The notes: generated by a model from the letters alone, not told the origin. Counted from the first letter of the stretch, positions 19,075 through 29,256 are shown. The stretch is DNA of 64,000 nucleotides from Sulfurovum sp. TSL1 (GCF_019972135.1 NZ_BPFI01000001.1:913106-977105), one strand, 5' to 3'. Made by a program: numbers and translations.

Positions 19075-20607
19075 TTAATGTAAGAAGTGTCTTACAGTCG
19101 TAAAGTAGAGTGAGATACCATGTTCATTGGCAGCCTCGATCACTTCATCATCTCTGATGCTTCCGCCTGGTTCAATGATCGCTTTTACACCTGCCGCTGC
19201 TGCTGCGTCAATGCTGTCACGGAACGGGAAGAAGGCTTCAGATGCCATCGCTGCACCACTCACATCCAGACCCATCTCTTTGGCTTTTTTAAGCGCACAC
19301 TGGGCAGCATCCACACGGCTCGTCATACCCATACCTACAGCGACCATCGCAGAGTCTTTGACATAGACCACACAGTTGGACTTCGTAAGACCCGCTACTT
19401 TCCATGCGATCTCCAAGTCTTTCATCTCTTGTACTGTAGCAGTCAGTTTTGATTTCTGTTCTGCATTATGGACTTCATTGTCACAGATACAGTCTGCATT
19501 TTGATAGACAAACCCGCCATCTACATGTTTGAAATCATGTGTGTCATTCGACATGACCAATTTTGTACCGCCTTGGGCAAAGAGTTTAAGACGTTTTTTC
19601 TTCTCAAACACTTCCAAAGCCTCTGCATCAAAATCAGCTGCCATGACCACTTCAAGGAAGATCTCGTTCATCTTCTCTGCAAGTTCTTTGGTCACCACAC
19701 CATTGACTGCAACCACGCCACCGAATGCAGATACCGGATCACATTTCAGTGCTTCGGTATAGGATTCCAAGAGTGTGTCTTTAATGGCAAAACCGCAAGG
19801 GTTTCCGTGTTTTACGATACATACTGCATTTTCATCACCAAAACTCGTAGCGATCTTCAGTGCACCGTTCACATCATTGATATTGTTGAAACTCGCTTCA
19901 CATTTAACCTGTTTGAAGTGCTTGGTGAAGTGGTTATCAAACTCATAGAGTGCACCTTTTTGGTGCGGGTTCTCGCCATAACGTGTCTGGAACGATTTTT
20001 TACCTGTTATGAACTGATATTCACCAAAACCGTCATTGAAACGGCCGTTCATGTAGTTAGCGATCATTGAGTCATACGCTGCAGTATGTTCAAATGCTTT
20101 GATCATCATATCTCTTCTGAACTCAACTGTGTTTGTACCGTTTTTCAGGTTATGAAGTACCGTGTCATAGTCCGAAACATCGGTTACAATGATCACACTG
20201 TCAAAGTTCTTCGCAGCACTTCTTACCATCGCCGGCCCACCGATGTCAATATTCTCAATGATCTCTTCAAAATCATCAGTCTTTTCAATCGTTGCTTTAA
20301 ACGGATAGAGATTCACACATACAAGATCAATCCCTTCAACGCCAAGCTCTTTTGCCTGGTCTAAGTGAGACTGTTTATCCCTCCTATGTAAAATACCACC
20401 GTGAATATACGGGTTAAGTGTCTTCACCCTTCCCTCGAAACACTCAGGAAACTTTGTTACTTCATTTGCTTCGATCACTGCAATACCTGCATCTTGAAGT
20501 TTTTTATAGGTACCACCTGTTGAAATGATCTCATAACCTAATCCTACCAACTCTTTTGCAAAGTTCTCTACACCGCTTTTGTCACTTACCGATATTAGTG
20601 CTCTCAT
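19075..20607 (-). CDS. purH: Bifunctional AICAR formyltransferase / IMP cyclohydrolase
   Basis: This 510-residue enzyme catalyses the last two steps of de novo IMP synthesis. The N-terminal MGS-like cyclohydrolase domain shows [16 protein letters not shown] and [18 protein letters not shown]. The C-terminal formyltransferase domain shows [23 protein letters not shown] and [18 protein letters not shown]. The end is RHFLH, where RHFRH is common. I chose the ATG at 20607 with AGAGAGAAGA upstream; the longer frame back to 20706 runs into a repeat element and is not conserved-looking. purL lies upstream on the same strand. Confidence 0.96.
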   Translation of the reverse strand: MRALISVSDKSGVENFAKELVGLGYEIISTGGTYKKLQDAGIAVIEANEVTKFPECFEGRVKTLNPYIHGGILHRRDKQSHLDQAKELGVEGIDLVCVNLYPFKATIEKTDDFEEIIENIDIGGPAMVRSAAKNFDSVIIVTDVSDYDTVLHNLKNGTNTVEFRRDMMIKAFEHTAAYDSMIANYMNGRFNDGFGEYQFITGKKSFQTRYGENPHQKGALYEFDNHFTKHFKQVKCEASFNNINDVNGALKIATSFGDENAVCIVKHGNPCGFAIKDTLLESYTEALKCDPVSAFGGVVAVNGVVTKELAEKMNEIFLEVVMAADFDAEALEVFEKKKRLKLFAQGGTKLVMSNDTHDFKHVDGGFVYQNADCICDNEVHNAEQKSKLTATVQEMKDLEIAWKVAGLTKSNCVVYVKDSAMVAVGMGMTSRVDAAQCALKKAKEMGLDVSGAAMASEAFFPFRDSIDAAAAAGVKAIIEPGGSIRDDEVIEAANEHGISLYFTTVRHFLH

Positions 20608-20643
20608 TCTTCTCTCTTTTTTACTTTTCTTTACATTTTTGAT

Positions 20644-20772
20644 GTCATTTTTCACTGAGTGTGCCGATGTGAAGGCGCGCATATTGCGAAGCACGCGCCG
20701 TAACATCGAAGCACACTTGAAAAGTGACGCTTTTTTGCTCTACTTTTTTTAAAAAAAGTAGAAATAAAACTC
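20644..20772. repeat. Composite palindromic repeat, copy 1 (purL-purH gap)
   Basis: A long imperfect hairpin spans 20644-20728. Its outer arms run GTCAtTTTTCA...AGTGTGC against GCACACTTGAAAAGTGAC, and inner arms are CGATGT/ACATCG and GGCGCG/CGCGCC. A T-rich spacer follows, then a perfect 22-bp A/T palindrome at 20740-20761 starting CTACTTTTTTT, then AAATAAAACTC. The same order of parts recurs at 49547-49632 and, inverted, at 51386-51511. It fills most of the 264-nt purL-purH gap. Function is unknown; it may terminate or stabilise transcripts. Confidence 0.7.
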
Positions 20773-20833
20773 TCATTCCCAAAATAAAATTAGAAATGCA
20801 TACATCAATCCAAAAAATAAACTCAAGTATGCA

Positions 20834-20857
20834 TTCCCTCTCTTAAAAGAGTGGGAA
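20834..20857 (-). terminator. Possible purL terminator hairpin
   Basis: TTCCC-CTCTT and AAGAG-GGGAA form a stem with one A/A mismatch, starting 15 nt past the purL stop. No U-tract follows directly (the nearest T-run is about 15 nt further), so it is a weak intrinsic terminator or only a 3' stabilising hairpin. Confidence 0.4.
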
Positions 20858-20871
20858 CAAAAGGAAGTATT

Positions 20872-23094
20872 TTACAGATCCTGCTCAATCGTACGGGCAA
20901 ACGTATTAAAGTAAAGATCTTTTACTTTCTCCAAAGAAAGCTCCACACCATTCACTTTCACGCTCTCTCCGCCAACCGTACCGATGTTCGTCACTTTGAT
21001 ACCCAGCTCCATAGCCATACGCACTATCGCCTCTACATTCTCTTCCGAGACTTCCAATAGTGCTCTGCTTTGTGACTCATCAAAGATATTTCTACTCTCA
21101 TCCAAGGAGATCTCAGCGCTTACACCCTTATTGGAAACTGCTGCCATTTTGGAAAGTGCGATGGCCAAACCACCTACGTTCACATCTTTCGCAGACTTTA
21201 AAAGTCCTTGTTTATTCGCTTCGATGACAAGCTCCCAAAGTGCGAGTTCGTCTTGATAATCAAATGTCGGTAAAGAACCGACTGTCTCACCATGCAAAGC
21301 TTTGATGTACAATGAACCGCCAAACTCACCTTTTGTTTCCCCCACAAGAAGGATTTGACTTCCTTCTTCCTGGAATGCTGAAGGCAGTACTTTATTTTGA
21401 TCATCATTGAGTCCTACCATAGCGATAGCAGGTGTAGGGAATACAGAGACACCATTGGTTTCATTATAAAGCGATACGTTTCCACTGACCACCGGTGTGT
21501 TCAATTCCAAACATGCCTCTTTGATACCTTCACATCCCTGTGCGAACTGCCACATGACTTCAGGATTTTCCGGGTTACCATAGTTTAGACAGTCTGTGAT
21601 AGAGAGCGGTCTGGCACCAGTCATAGCAACATTACGTCCAGACTCAACCACTGCAAGTGCCGCACCTTTTTTAGGGTCGATGTAACAGTAACGAGGGTTA
21701 CAGTCAGAACTCATCGCCAGGGCTTTTCCATTCTCTTTGATACGGATACAAGAAGCATCTAAACTTCCCGGTCCTTTTGTGGTGTTGGTCTGCACCATGG
21801 AATCATACTGGTTGTATACCCAGGCTTTATCAGATACTTCGATGTTTGAAAGCAGTGTTTCATAAGCTTCCTGATCCTCTACTGCCGGATAGCTGTCAAC
21901 CGTTTTGGCATTCACTTCATCCAGGTACGCAGGTCTTGCCACAGGTCTGTCCAGTACCGGAGCATCTTCACTTACCGGAGCAATAGGCATATCTGCACAC
22001 TTTTCTCCATGCCACATAAGTTCCATACGTCCAGTGTCAGTTACTTCACCGATCACCGCTACATCCAGTTCCCATTTTTCAAAGATATCGATGATCGCCT
22101 GTTCACTTCCTTTTTTCGCACAGATCAGCATACGTTCCTGAGACTCGGAAAGCATAAAGTCATACGGTGTCATTCCCTCTTCTCTTGCCGGTACTTTGTC
22201 CAAGTGCATGATAAGACCTGCACCTGTTTTACCCGCCATTTCAAATGCTGAAGAAGTAAGTCCTGCGGCACCCATATCCTGGATACCTACGACATGGTCT
22301 GTCTTAAAGAGTTCTAAACATGCTTCAAGAAGCAGTTTTTCTGTAAATGGGTCACCCACTTGCACGGTTGGACGGAGTGATTTAGACTCTTCTGTAAAAC
22401 TGTCAGAACTCATGACCGCACCACCAAGACCGTCACGGCCTGTTTTAGAACCGACATACATGACAGAGTTTCCTATACCTGATGCAACACCCAAGAAAAT
22501 CTCATCTGCTTTGACCAGTCCAAGGGAAAAGGCATTCACAAGAATGTTCCCATTATAACTCTCATCAAAACTCACTTCACCACCGATCGTAGGCACACCC
22601 ATACAGTTTCCGTAAGATCCGATTCCGTCTACAACTCCGCGTACAAGGTGTCTTTGGTATTTTGCTATGTCACTGTCACCGTTCACTGTACCAAAACGCA
22701 GAGCATTCAGGTTTGCCACCGGTCTTGCTCCCATGGTAAAGATATCTCTGAGGATCCCACCGACACCTGTCGCTGCACCCTGAAAAGGTTCGATGAATGA
22801 AGGGTGGTTATGACTCTCCATTTTAAAGACAGCTGCCATACCTTCACCTATATCGATGACACCTGCATTTTCACCCGGTCCCTGGATGACCCACGGTGCT
22901 TTTGTCGGAAAACCCCTGAGGTATTTTGTACTTGATTTGTACGAACAGTGTTCTGACCACATGGCGGAAAAAATACCTATTTCTACAATATTCGGGTGAC
23001 GACCGTCTAAAATACGCAAAATATCCTGGTACTCTTCTTTACTGAGTTTATGGTTTTTTAAAACTTCATCTAGATTTTCAATAGGCTGTGACAT
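20872..23094 (-). CDS. purL: Phosphoribosylformylglycinamidine synthase subunit PurL
   Basis: This 740-residue ATP-dependent amidotransferase subunit is the small multi-subunit type, not the 1,300-residue fused form. It converts FGAR and glutamine-derived ammonia to FGAM together with PurQ and PurS, which are not in this window. Seen are [15 protein letters not shown], the [23 protein letters not shown] stretch (starting about residue 91), [16 protein letters not shown] and [12 protein letters not shown]. The ATG at 23094 has AAAAGGA 8-9 nt upstream; the longer frame to 23130 lacks such a site. Confidence 0.95.
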   Translation of the reverse strand: MSQPIENLDEVLKNHKLSKEEYQDILRILDGRHPNIVEIGIFSAMWSEHCSYKSSTKYLRGFPTKAPWVIQGPGENAGVIDIGEGMAAVFKMESHNHPSFIEPFQGAATGVGGILRDIFTMGARPVANLNALRFGTVNGDSDIAKYQRHLVRGVVDGIGSYGNCMGVPTIGGEVSFDESYNGNILVNAFSLGLVKADEIFLGVASGIGNSVMYVGSKTGRDGLGGAVMSSDSFTEESKSLRPTVQVGDPFTEKLLLEACLELFKTDHVVGIQDMGAAGLTSSAFEMAGKTGAGLIMHLDKVPAREEGMTPYDFMLSESQERMLICAKKGSEQAIIDIFEKWELDVAVIGEVTDTGRMELMWHGEKCADMPIAPVSEDAPVLDRPVARPAYLDEVNAKTVDSYPAVEDQEAYETLLSNIEVSDKAWVYNQYDSMVQTNTTKGPGSLDASCIRIKENGKALAMSSDCNPRYCYIDPKKGAALAVVESGRNVAMTGARPLSITDCLNYGNPENPEVMWQFAQGCEGIKEACLELNTPVVSGNVSLYNETNGVSVFPTPAIAMVGLNDDQNKVLPSAFQEEGSQILLVGETKGEFGGSLYIKALHGETVGSLPTFDYQDELALWELVIEANKQGLLKSAKDVNVGGLAIALSKMAAVSNKGVSAEISLDESRNIFDESQSRALLEVSEENVEAIVRMAMELGIKVTNIGTVGGESVKVNGVELSLEKVKDLYFNTFARTIEQDL

Positions 23095-23335
23095 AAATAG
23101 TGTCCTTTTAGGGGGTGAAATAAGGGTCATATTTTACTCAAAAAGTACTAAATAAGTGATAAAAAGGTAGAATGTTTTACTATAAAACGTGACCGGTCAC
23201 TTGAGTGTTCTGCTAAAGACAAGCATTAAAATGCAGTGCAAGTGAAGCACTCAATGCTGAATTACAAAACTTAGCGTCAGCTTATAAAATGGACTTGGTT
23301 CATTTGATATTTCAAATTAATGATAAAGGGTATAC

Positions 23336-24016
23336 ATGGACAAGATTTTACAGATGCTTCTGCTTCAACAACAACTCAATGATGCAACCAATGGTGAAGG
23401 TTGGGAAAAAGGTATCACTAAGAACGGGAAACGCATTGACTGGAAACGCTGTACCTATCTCGAGTGCGCAGAACTGATAGAATCTTACCCCTGGAAACAC
23501 TGGAAAAATATAGATGCCCAACCTGATTATGCAAACATTCAGATAGAAGCTGTTGATATTTGGCATTTCATTATGTCACAGGGACTCGAAGACTACAAGA
23601 TGCAAGATCTTGGGAGTATTGAGACTTTGGCTGCAAATATCAATGCATTGCCGAATTTCGACACTTTTACAGCTGAGATCGCACCCACAACAAAAGATCA
23701 CTATGCACAGATAGAAGTGGTAGAGCACTTGATGAGAACCATTTTTTGTGATGAACCTACAGAAAAATTTATGGAAGCATTTATTGACGTGGCCGTACAG
23801 TCCGGACTCAACCTGGATGCACTCTATACACTTTATGTAGGAAAGAATATCTTGAACCAGTTCAGACAGGACCACGGATATAAAGAAGGTACCTATGTCA
23901 AAATATGGAATGGTGAGGAAGATAACGTTATGATGCAGCGCGTGCTTGAATCCAATGAAGATGTGACGCCAAATGGCCTCTACCAAGCATTGAAGGAAGC
24001 TTATCCGAAGGGATAA
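23336..24016 (+). CDS. dut: dUTP diphosphatase, dimeric all-alpha type
   Basis: This 226-residue protein hydrolyses dUTP to dUMP and keeps uracil out of DNA. It is the dimeric all-alpha dUTPase found in Campylobacter and trypanosomatids, unrelated to the trimeric beta enzyme. Visible are LQQQLNDATNGEGWEKG, the metal-binding helix pair YLECAELIES (E-x2-E) and IEAVDIWHF (E-x2-D), WKHWKNID between them, and the C-terminal GKNILNQFRQDHGYKEGTY. AAAGGG precedes the start. It is divergent from purL and ends 12 nt from the stop of a convergent lipoprotein gene. Confidence 0.92.
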   Translation: MDKILQMLLLQQQLNDATNGEGWEKGITKNGKRIDWKRCTYLECAELIESYPWKHWKNIDAQPDYANIQIEAVDIWHFIMSQGLEDYKMQDLGSIETLAANINALPNFDTFTAEIAPTTKDHYAQIEVVEHLMRTIFCDEPTEKFMEAFIDVAVQSGLNLDALYTLYVGKNILNQFRQDHGYKEGTYVKIWNGEEDNVMMQRVLESNEDVTPNGLYQALKEAYPKG

Positions 24017-24028
24017 GCAAAGTAGAGT

Positions 24029-24652
24029 TTATTCGACTGCCCTTGTCAAGTCTTGTTCTACGACTTGATTTCCATATACACTCACTTTTGTGGCTATACG
24101 TATATTTTTCGTACTTTCATACCCGCACTCTTCTCCGCATTTCACCGTACCTATCAGATAATAACTTCCCGAAGGCACCCCATAAAATGCAAAGTTTCCA
24201 TTTTGGTCTGACGCTGTAAATTTTAAATAGTTAAAGAGTCTAGGGTCTGCTTCCTGCATCTTGTACCCGCCTAAATAACTCTCTTCATACCACTGCTCAG
24301 AATAACTTGTGACCGGGTTCAGGTAGAGTCGTGTACTTGCTCCCAATATAGGTCTATCATAGTAATCCTTCACATAAATGGTACCCTTGATGGTGCCTTT
24401 ACCCGTTCTAGCCAAACGATAATACTCTGATTCAGGGAATTCAATACGTGCCATTTTATTCTCTTCACCATCTTCGGTGATCATCATCTCAGATTCTGTA
24501 AGATTATCATCAGAGATATTGACATCATCTACGCTGCTTGAGTGAGCCCAAAAATTTCTATTTTTATTAAAAGGAATATCTCTCTGTACACATCCTGTAA
24601 ATAAAGACATTGCCATCAGTGACATTATGATCATAGTGCCTAGTTTAAACAT
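24029..24652 (-). CDS. Putative lipoprotein with carboxypeptidase-regulatory-like domain
   Basis: This 207-residue protein has a signal peptide ending in the lipobox LFTGC (Cys about residue 21). After an acidic, disordered linker, the C-terminal half (about residues 85-205) reads GTIKGTIYVKDYYDRPILGA...FTASDQNGNFAFYGVPSGSYYLIGTV. That is the pattern of carboxypeptidase-regulatory/transthyretin-like beta-sandwich domains used for surface binding. Two cysteines (CGEEC) sit in the domain. It is probably attached to the periplasmic or outer-membrane face. Function is unknown. Confidence 0.75.
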   Translation of the reverse strand: MFKLGTMIIMSLMAMSLFTGCVQRDIPFNKNRNFWAHSSSVDDVNISDDNLTESEMMITEDGEENKMARIEFPESEYYRLARTGKGTIKGTIYVKDYYDRPILGASTRLYLNPVTSYSEQWYEESYLGGYKMQEADPRLFNYLKFTASDQNGNFAFYGVPSGSYYLIGTVKCGEECGYESTKNIRIATKVSVYGNQVVEQDLTRAVE

Positions 24653-24708
24653 TTTATACCTTTATTTATAATTTCGACATTATACACAATTAACTTTACT
24701 CTCGTCTA

Positions 24709-25029
24709 TCAGCAACGTTTCTTCTTTCGTATCTTGTCTAAAAGAGTTCTTGCATCATCATCGCCGGAAAAGGCGGCCTTCTGGTACCAGAAGGCTGCTT
24801 TTTTACAACTTTTTTTGACAGCATGCCCTTTACGATATCTGTGCGCTAAAGAGTGCTGTGCTTCGACTTCACCCTCTTTGGCAAATCGATGCAGCTGTTT
24901 TACCTTTCTCTTCTCACCTTTATAATATTTGACCGTATTCAAGATGAACCAGATCGTAAAGATACACAAACCCATGATCAGATAAAGCTCTATATTCTGT
25001 AGATCACTCAAATATTCAACACTCAGCAT
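24709..25029 (-). CDS. Small membrane protein with Sel1-like repeat
   Basis: The 106-residue protein has one membrane helix near the N-terminus (LYLIMGLCIFTIWFIL, about residues 14-29). A basic stretch follows, then one Sel1/TPR-like repeat (EAQHSLAHRYRKGHAVKKSCKKAAFWYQKAAFSGDDDA). Sel1 repeats mediate protein contacts; one and a half repeats is very short. The ATG at 25029 is chosen because it follows the mnmE stop by one base (TAA-G-ATG), suggesting coupling. The frame continues to 25158 but would overlap mnmE. Confidence 0.72.
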   Translation of the reverse strand: MLSVEYLSDLQNIELYLIMGLCIFTIWFILNTVKYYKGEKRKVKQLHRFAKEGEVEAQHSLAHRYRKGHAVKKSCKKAAFWYQKAAFSGDDDARTLLDKIRKKKRC

Positions 25030-25030
25030 C

Positions 25031-26371
25031 TTATTTTCCCAAACAGAATTCACCGAACATTTTATCCAGTATCTCTTCGCTGTCATAAGGTTTAGAGATC
25101 GATGAGATAGACTTGACCGCTTCTTGCAAATGGTAAGAAAAAAACTCCAACTCTCCATGCATTAAAGGTGCTTTCGCCTCTTCTATAGAGGTTTTTGCTT
25201 TATTGACCGCTTCGATCTGTCTGGATGAGATCAGCATAAGTTCTTCTCCCTCTCCAATACTGTCAAAAAGGCGTTCAAGTCTTTCTGTGAGTTTCACAAA
25301 AGCTTTTTGGGCACTCACTTCCAAGACATCATAGGCATGCAGCTTCGTACTGTCAAATACCCTATCAAGATCTGATTTGTTGAGGGCCACCACGATATGT
25401 TTATCTTCTACGGCTTCAAGAATAGAAAGTATCTTTGCATCTTCCTCGTCAAAGGGTCTGGAACTGTCAAAAAGCGCTACAATGACATCCGCATCCTGTA
25501 CTGATGACAGCGAGCGTTCTATCCCTATCTTCTCTATCGTATCATCCGATTCACGAATTCCTGCTGTATCTACCAACCGTATGATATGGGAGCCGATGCG
25601 TACCTGCTCCTCGATCGTATCTCTGGTTGTTCCTGCGATATCACTGACAATGGCCCTGTCGTACGAAAGCAAGGCATTGAGCAGAGAACTTTTCCCTACA
25701 TTGGGTTTTCCTACGATCGCTACTTTGAAACCTTCTATCAGCCCTCTTCGTCTGTGACTTGCTTCAACGATCTGTTCTATCTGAACTGTCAGTGCATCCA
25801 GCTGTGTAGATATGCTGTTCATAATATCATCGGGGATATCCTCTTCCGCATAATCGATCATCACTTCAGAATACGCCAAAGATCTTAATAGTGCATCCCT
25901 GCTCTCATCCACAAAGGTTTTGAGTTCGCCTTTCATCTGCTTGGCCAAGATCTTCGCTGCATCTACACTTTTGGCTTCTATCAGTTTTGAAATGGCTTCA
26001 GCCTCTGTCAGATCGATCTTGCCATTGAGAAATGCGCGCTTGGAGAATTCACCCGGTTCGGCAAGTCTTACACCATAAGAGGTGATGGTATCCAGTATCT
26101 CCTGCGCAACGATCATTCCTCCGTGGCACTGAAACTCTACGATCTCTTCACCGGTAAAACTGTGAGGTGCAGCAAAGTAGATCATGATCGCATGGTCTAT
26201 CAGTTCATTGTTGAAATTATAAAGAGAAGTAAGGTGTGCGTGTCTTGGGATGATGTTTTCTAAATGAGATATTTTGTGTGCGATCTCCAATGCGGCATCT
26301 CCACTCACCCTGATAATAGAGATAGAAGAGACACCGTGTGCAGTGGCAATAGCGGTTATCGTATTATACAT
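25031..26371 (-). CDS. mnmE: tRNA modification GTPase MnmE
   Basis: This 446-residue GTPase works with MnmG to add the aminomethyl-type group at wobble uridine 34. The N-terminal folate-binding TrmE domain begins YNTITAIATAHGVSSISIIRVSG. The G domain has GKPNVGKSSLLNALL, GTTRDTIEE, DTAG and NKSD. The C-terminus FGEFCLGK holds the catalytic cysteine in the usual FC-x-GK ending. It overlaps the jag stop by 8 nt, and sel1 follows. The order yidC-jag-mnmE is common across bacteria. Confidence 0.96.
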   Translation of the reverse strand: MYNTITAIATAHGVSSISIIRVSGDAALEIAHKISHLENIIPRHAHLTSLYNFNNELIDHAIMIYFAAPHSFTGEEIVEFQCHGGMIVAQEILDTITSYGVRLAEPGEFSKRAFLNGKIDLTEAEAISKLIEAKSVDAAKILAKQMKGELKTFVDESRDALLRSLAYSEVMIDYAEEDIPDDIMNSISTQLDALTVQIEQIVEASHRRRGLIEGFKVAIVGKPNVGKSSLLNALLSYDRAIVSDIAGTTRDTIEEQVRIGSHIIRLVDTAGIRESDDTIEKIGIERSLSSVQDADVIVALFDSSRPFDEEDAKILSILEAVEDKHIVVALNKSDLDRVFDSTKLHAYDVLEVSAQKAFVKLTERLERLFDSIGEGEELMLISSRQIEAVNKAKTSIEEAKAPLMHGELEFFSYHLQEAVKSISSISKPYDSEEILDKMFGEFCLGK

Positions 26372-27218
26372 GGGACTTTGTGTTGTTAAATTCGTTTATG
26401 ACAACAAATTTTTTACCCTCTCTGGCTGTCTTGACCGCCACATATTTATCGGGGAATCTTTCACGCAGCTGTTCCAGTGCTATCTGTACCAAAATGCCAT
26501 CAAGGAAACGTGTTTTGCCTTTCCCATGCTTTTCCACATGTTCGATAACCGGTTTAATATAGTTACGTATCATCTCCTGCTGTGTCGTTAAGAACTCTGC
26601 GATCTCCAGTTTAATGAACAATTCATATTTTGCATGTAGCCAATTAAACAGCATATAGGAAAGTGCATTATAACGGTACCCTTCTTTACCGATGAGAAGT
26701 GCCGCATCCTCACCATCGATAAATATCAATGCTGTATTGTCCATGACATCCACTTCAACCACGTCGATATCAAAACAGGAGTGGGAAAGCAGCTCTTTGA
26801 GTTGATCTTCTATTATCAGTGCCAACGCATCATAGACAACCATTTCTTCTTCAAATACATCATTCTCATGCTGATCGACTTCAAAAAAGCTATCTACAAT
26901 GGCATCTTTTTCAATTTTAGGTTCAGCACTGGTACGTACCGGTGTGAGTTCTTCTTTGACGGTTGAGATAATTTCAGGGGCGACACTCTCTTCGGCAGTT
27001 GGGGCAGCAGCTGTTTCTTTTTTCACTTCATGTTTGACCTGCTTGGAAGCAGTTTTTTGACATGTTGCTACAATGATCGCGTTTTTTTTCAAAAGGCCGA
27101 AGAGTCCTTTGGAAGGATGCTGTATCACTTCAGACTGAAGTTCAGAAACAGAGCAGCCCAACATTTGAGAAGCTTTTTGATAGGCTTCTTCCAATGTTGG
27201 TGCTTCAACCTTTTTCAT
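26364..27218 (-). CDS. jag: Jag/KhpB-type RNA-binding protein
   Basis: This 284-residue protein has three parts: a Jag_N domain (residues 1-50, with ASQMLGCSVSELQSEVI and GLFGLLKKNA), an acidic low-complexity linker (about 60-125), and a KH domain with GKEGYRYNALSYMLFNWL followed by an R3H-like C-terminal part. Jag/KhpB binds RNA and is linked to cell envelope control and YidC in other bacteria. It starts 4 nt after the yidC stop, with AAAGGAC or TAGGTC upstream. It fits the rpmH-rnpA-yidC-jag-mnmE unit. Confidence 0.88.
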   Translation of the reverse strand: MKKVEAPTLEEAYQKASQMLGCSVSELQSEVIQHPSKGLFGLLKKNAIIVATCQKTASKQVKHEVKKETAAAPTAEESVAPEIISTVKEELTPVRTSAEPKIEKDAIVDSFFEVDQHENDVFEEEMVVYDALALIIEDQLKELLSHSCFDIDVVEVDVMDNTALIFIDGEDAALLIGKEGYRYNALSYMLFNWLHAKYELFIKLEIAEFLTTQQEMIRNYIKPVIEHVEKHGKGKTRFLDGILVQIALEQLRERFPDKYVAVKTAREGKKFVVINEFNNTKSHV

Positions 27219-27221
27219 GAC

Positions 27222-28829
27222 CTAGTCCTTTGTTTTTTTGTGCGCTGCCACTGCCAACGCTTTTTGTTTTGCATACATATGGTTGATGAAGTATTGTTGC
27301 CCGATAGTAAAGAGGTTGTTCACTAACCAGTACAATACAAGACCAGATGGGAAATAGATAAAGAACACGGTCATGATCACAGGGAACCACTTAAAGATCT
27401 TTTCTTGTAATGGATCCGTGAAGTTGCTTGGTGTGATCTTTTGCTGGAACCACATAGAAGCACCCATTAAAACAGGAAGTACAAAATAAGGGTCCATCAC
27501 AGCAAGGTTATCGATCCAGAGTATCCATCCTGCACCTTGCAACTCATCAGCATTTAAAAGTACACGGTAAAGTGCAAAGAAAACAGGAATTTGTAGAATA
27601 AGCGGTAAACATCCACCCATAGGGTTTGCACCGTGTTTCTTATACATTTCCATCATCTGTACATTCATTTTTGCAGGATCACCTTTATACTTCTCTTTGA
27701 TCTCTTTCATTTTAGGTGCCAGGTCTTTCAGTTTGTTCATAGACATCATACCTTTGTATGAAAGAGGGAATAACACAAGCTTTACAAGCAGAGTAAAGAG
27801 GATGATCGCCCAGCCCCAGTTACCCACATAATCATTGATCCAGAGCAATACTTTAAAGAACGGTTTTGCAAGGAATGAAAACCATCCAAATTCAATCGCG
27901 TCTGTAAGTTCAGGATGGATCGCTCTTAGTATTTTGTCCTCTTTGGGTCCGATGTAGGCATTTAATGCCAATGTATCAGCCCCCTGTACAAAGATAAGCG
28001 GATCACCATTTGCCTCTTTGAGGATAGAAACATTCATTCCTTTTTCAAAATCGAAGAACATGGAAGCGACATATCTGTCAAACGCAGAAGCGATTTTTGC
28101 ATTTTGGAACTTTTCATACCCTTCCGCATCGCCGTCTTCGATCGTATTGATAATATTATCTGCCCCTTTTACCAATGCACCTCTTACAAGCATATACATA
28201 GACTGGTCAGCCACCGGTCTGTGTCCCGGTGTGATGAAGTATGGTGTTGATGTGGAAGTTGTGACTGTGACCTGATACTCTCCGGTAGGCTTAAAAGTGA
28301 TCTTTTTTGTCACTGTCACAGAAGAGAGTGTTTGTGTTAAAGTCACTGTTTGCGGACCTTTGCTTACATCTATTGTTTTACTTCCGTTGACCACATATGG
28401 AGTTTTAAATGCTTCTTCATTCAATGCAGCATCTGAAAATCTAACTTCCAATGGTTTGACTTCATTCGTACCTAAGATCTTCAGATTGTTACCATCTTCA
28501 TCATGATACTTCGCTTCTAAAAGTTCCACTTGAGAGATACGTCCGTATGCATCCACGGTCATAATAAAGTGATCGGATTTTACAGTGATCAAGGCCGTTG
28601 ATGCCATCTGTTCCGGTGCACTGGCTGCGGTTGCTGTTGAAGTACCTGGTGTAGGTACATTTGCACCGGAGGTTTTATCTACTGTAGGAGTTTGATGCGT
28701 TGTATTGGTTGTTTGTTCAGTGGTTTGTGTAGGTTTTTCAGAGGGGAAAAAATAGCTATACCCGATAAATACAAAGAAAGAAAGTGCCAGTGCCAGGAGA
28801 AGTCGTTTATTTAAATCTTGTTGTTCCAA
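27222..28829 (-). CDS. yidC: Membrane protein insertase YidC
   Basis: The 535-residue inner-membrane protein has a first membrane segment at about residues 12-28, a Thr/Pro-rich linker, a large periplasmic beta domain, and a C-terminal 60KD_IMP core with about five membrane helices. The core contains NWGWAIILFTLLVKLVLFPL and GGCLPLILQIPVFFALYRVL. It inserts small membrane proteins alone or with SecYEG. The start is a TTG (28827-28829) with AAAAGG about 8 nt upstream; no ATG fits. It lies 73 nt after rnpA, with no yidD between. Confidence 0.95.
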   Translation of the reverse strand: MEQQDLNKRLLLALALSFFVFIGYSYFFPSEKPTQTTEQTTNTTHQTPTVDKTSGANVPTPGTSTATAASAPEQMASTALITVKSDHFIMTVDAYGRISQVELLEAKYHDEDGNNLKILGTNEVKPLEVRFSDAALNEEAFKTPYVVNGSKTIDVSKGPQTVTLTQTLSSVTVTKKITFKPTGEYQVTVTTSTSTPYFITPGHRPVADQSMYMLVRGALVKGADNIINTIEDGDAEGYEKFQNAKIASAFDRYVASMFFDFEKGMNVSILKEANGDPLIFVQGADTLALNAYIGPKEDKILRAIHPELTDAIEFGWFSFLAKPFFKVLLWINDYVGNWGWAIILFTLLVKLVLFPLSYKGMMSMNKLKDLAPKMKEIKEKYKGDPAKMNVQMMEMYKKHGANPMGGCLPLILQIPVFFALYRVLLNADELQGAGWILWIDNLAVMDPYFVLPVLMGASMWFQQKITPSNFTDPLQEKIFKWFPVIMTVFFIYFPSGLVLYWLVNNLFTIGQQYFINHMYAKQKALAVAAHKKTKD

Positions 28830-28902
28830 AATTATGCCTTTTAAAATATATCAACGGATAGTATAGTGTTAAATGTGTTAAAAAAGGGCACATCCGATAA
28901 CC

Positions 28903-29184
28903 CTATGTTGCAGTACACTTCTTTAGTGCATGTAGATACGCCTTACGAGTCACAGAATAGTTTTCTTCGATAAGCGCAGGTTTTGCAACTAATACGTAAC
29001 TACCTTGAGATAAGAGGTCAATATTTTCGATGAAATGTGCTCTTAACAAACGTTTTGCTCTGTTTCGATGAACTGCATTTCCAATTTTCTTAGAGGCAAC
29101 AAAACCTACTTTATACTCATCACTCTTTTTGAAGAAAAGGACAAAGTAAGGTGTATGCCATGTTTTTGTGGCGTGTTTGTACAC
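28903..29184 (-). CDS. rnpA: Ribonuclease P protein component
   Basis: The frame encodes the protein subunit of RNase P, which helps process tRNA 5' ends. The family core is clear: TWHTPYFVLFF, VGFVASKKIGNAVHRNRAKRLLRAHF (the RNR motif) and SYVLVAKPA. The given start is the GTG at 29182-29184, the only standard in-frame start. However, family-like sequence continues upstream (SSIKHFTRIKTSKEFNS) to the in-frame rpmH stop at 29257, which suggests that translation really begins at an ATA (29227-29229) or ATC (29236-29238). The GTG product would lack the first helix. Confidence 0.85.
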   Translation of the reverse strand: MYKHATKTWHTPYFVLFFKKSDEYKVGFVASKKIGNAVHRNRAKRLLRAHFIENIDLLSQGSYVLVAKPALIEENYSVTRKAYLHALKKCTAT

Positions 29185-29256
29185 GCTGTTAAACTCTTTA
29201 CTGGTTTTGATCCTAGTAAAATGTTTTATAGAACTGATGGTTGTATACCAGAAGTA

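Noticed and set aside
19468-20070. A 200-codon plus-strand open frame opposite purH
   Set aside because: It lies fully within purH with Cys/Phe/His-rich composition and no domain.
24709-25158. Longer version of the Sel1-like protein starting within mnmE
   Set aside because: The first 43 residues would overlap the conserved mnmE 3' end; an ATG one base after the mnmE stop fits better.
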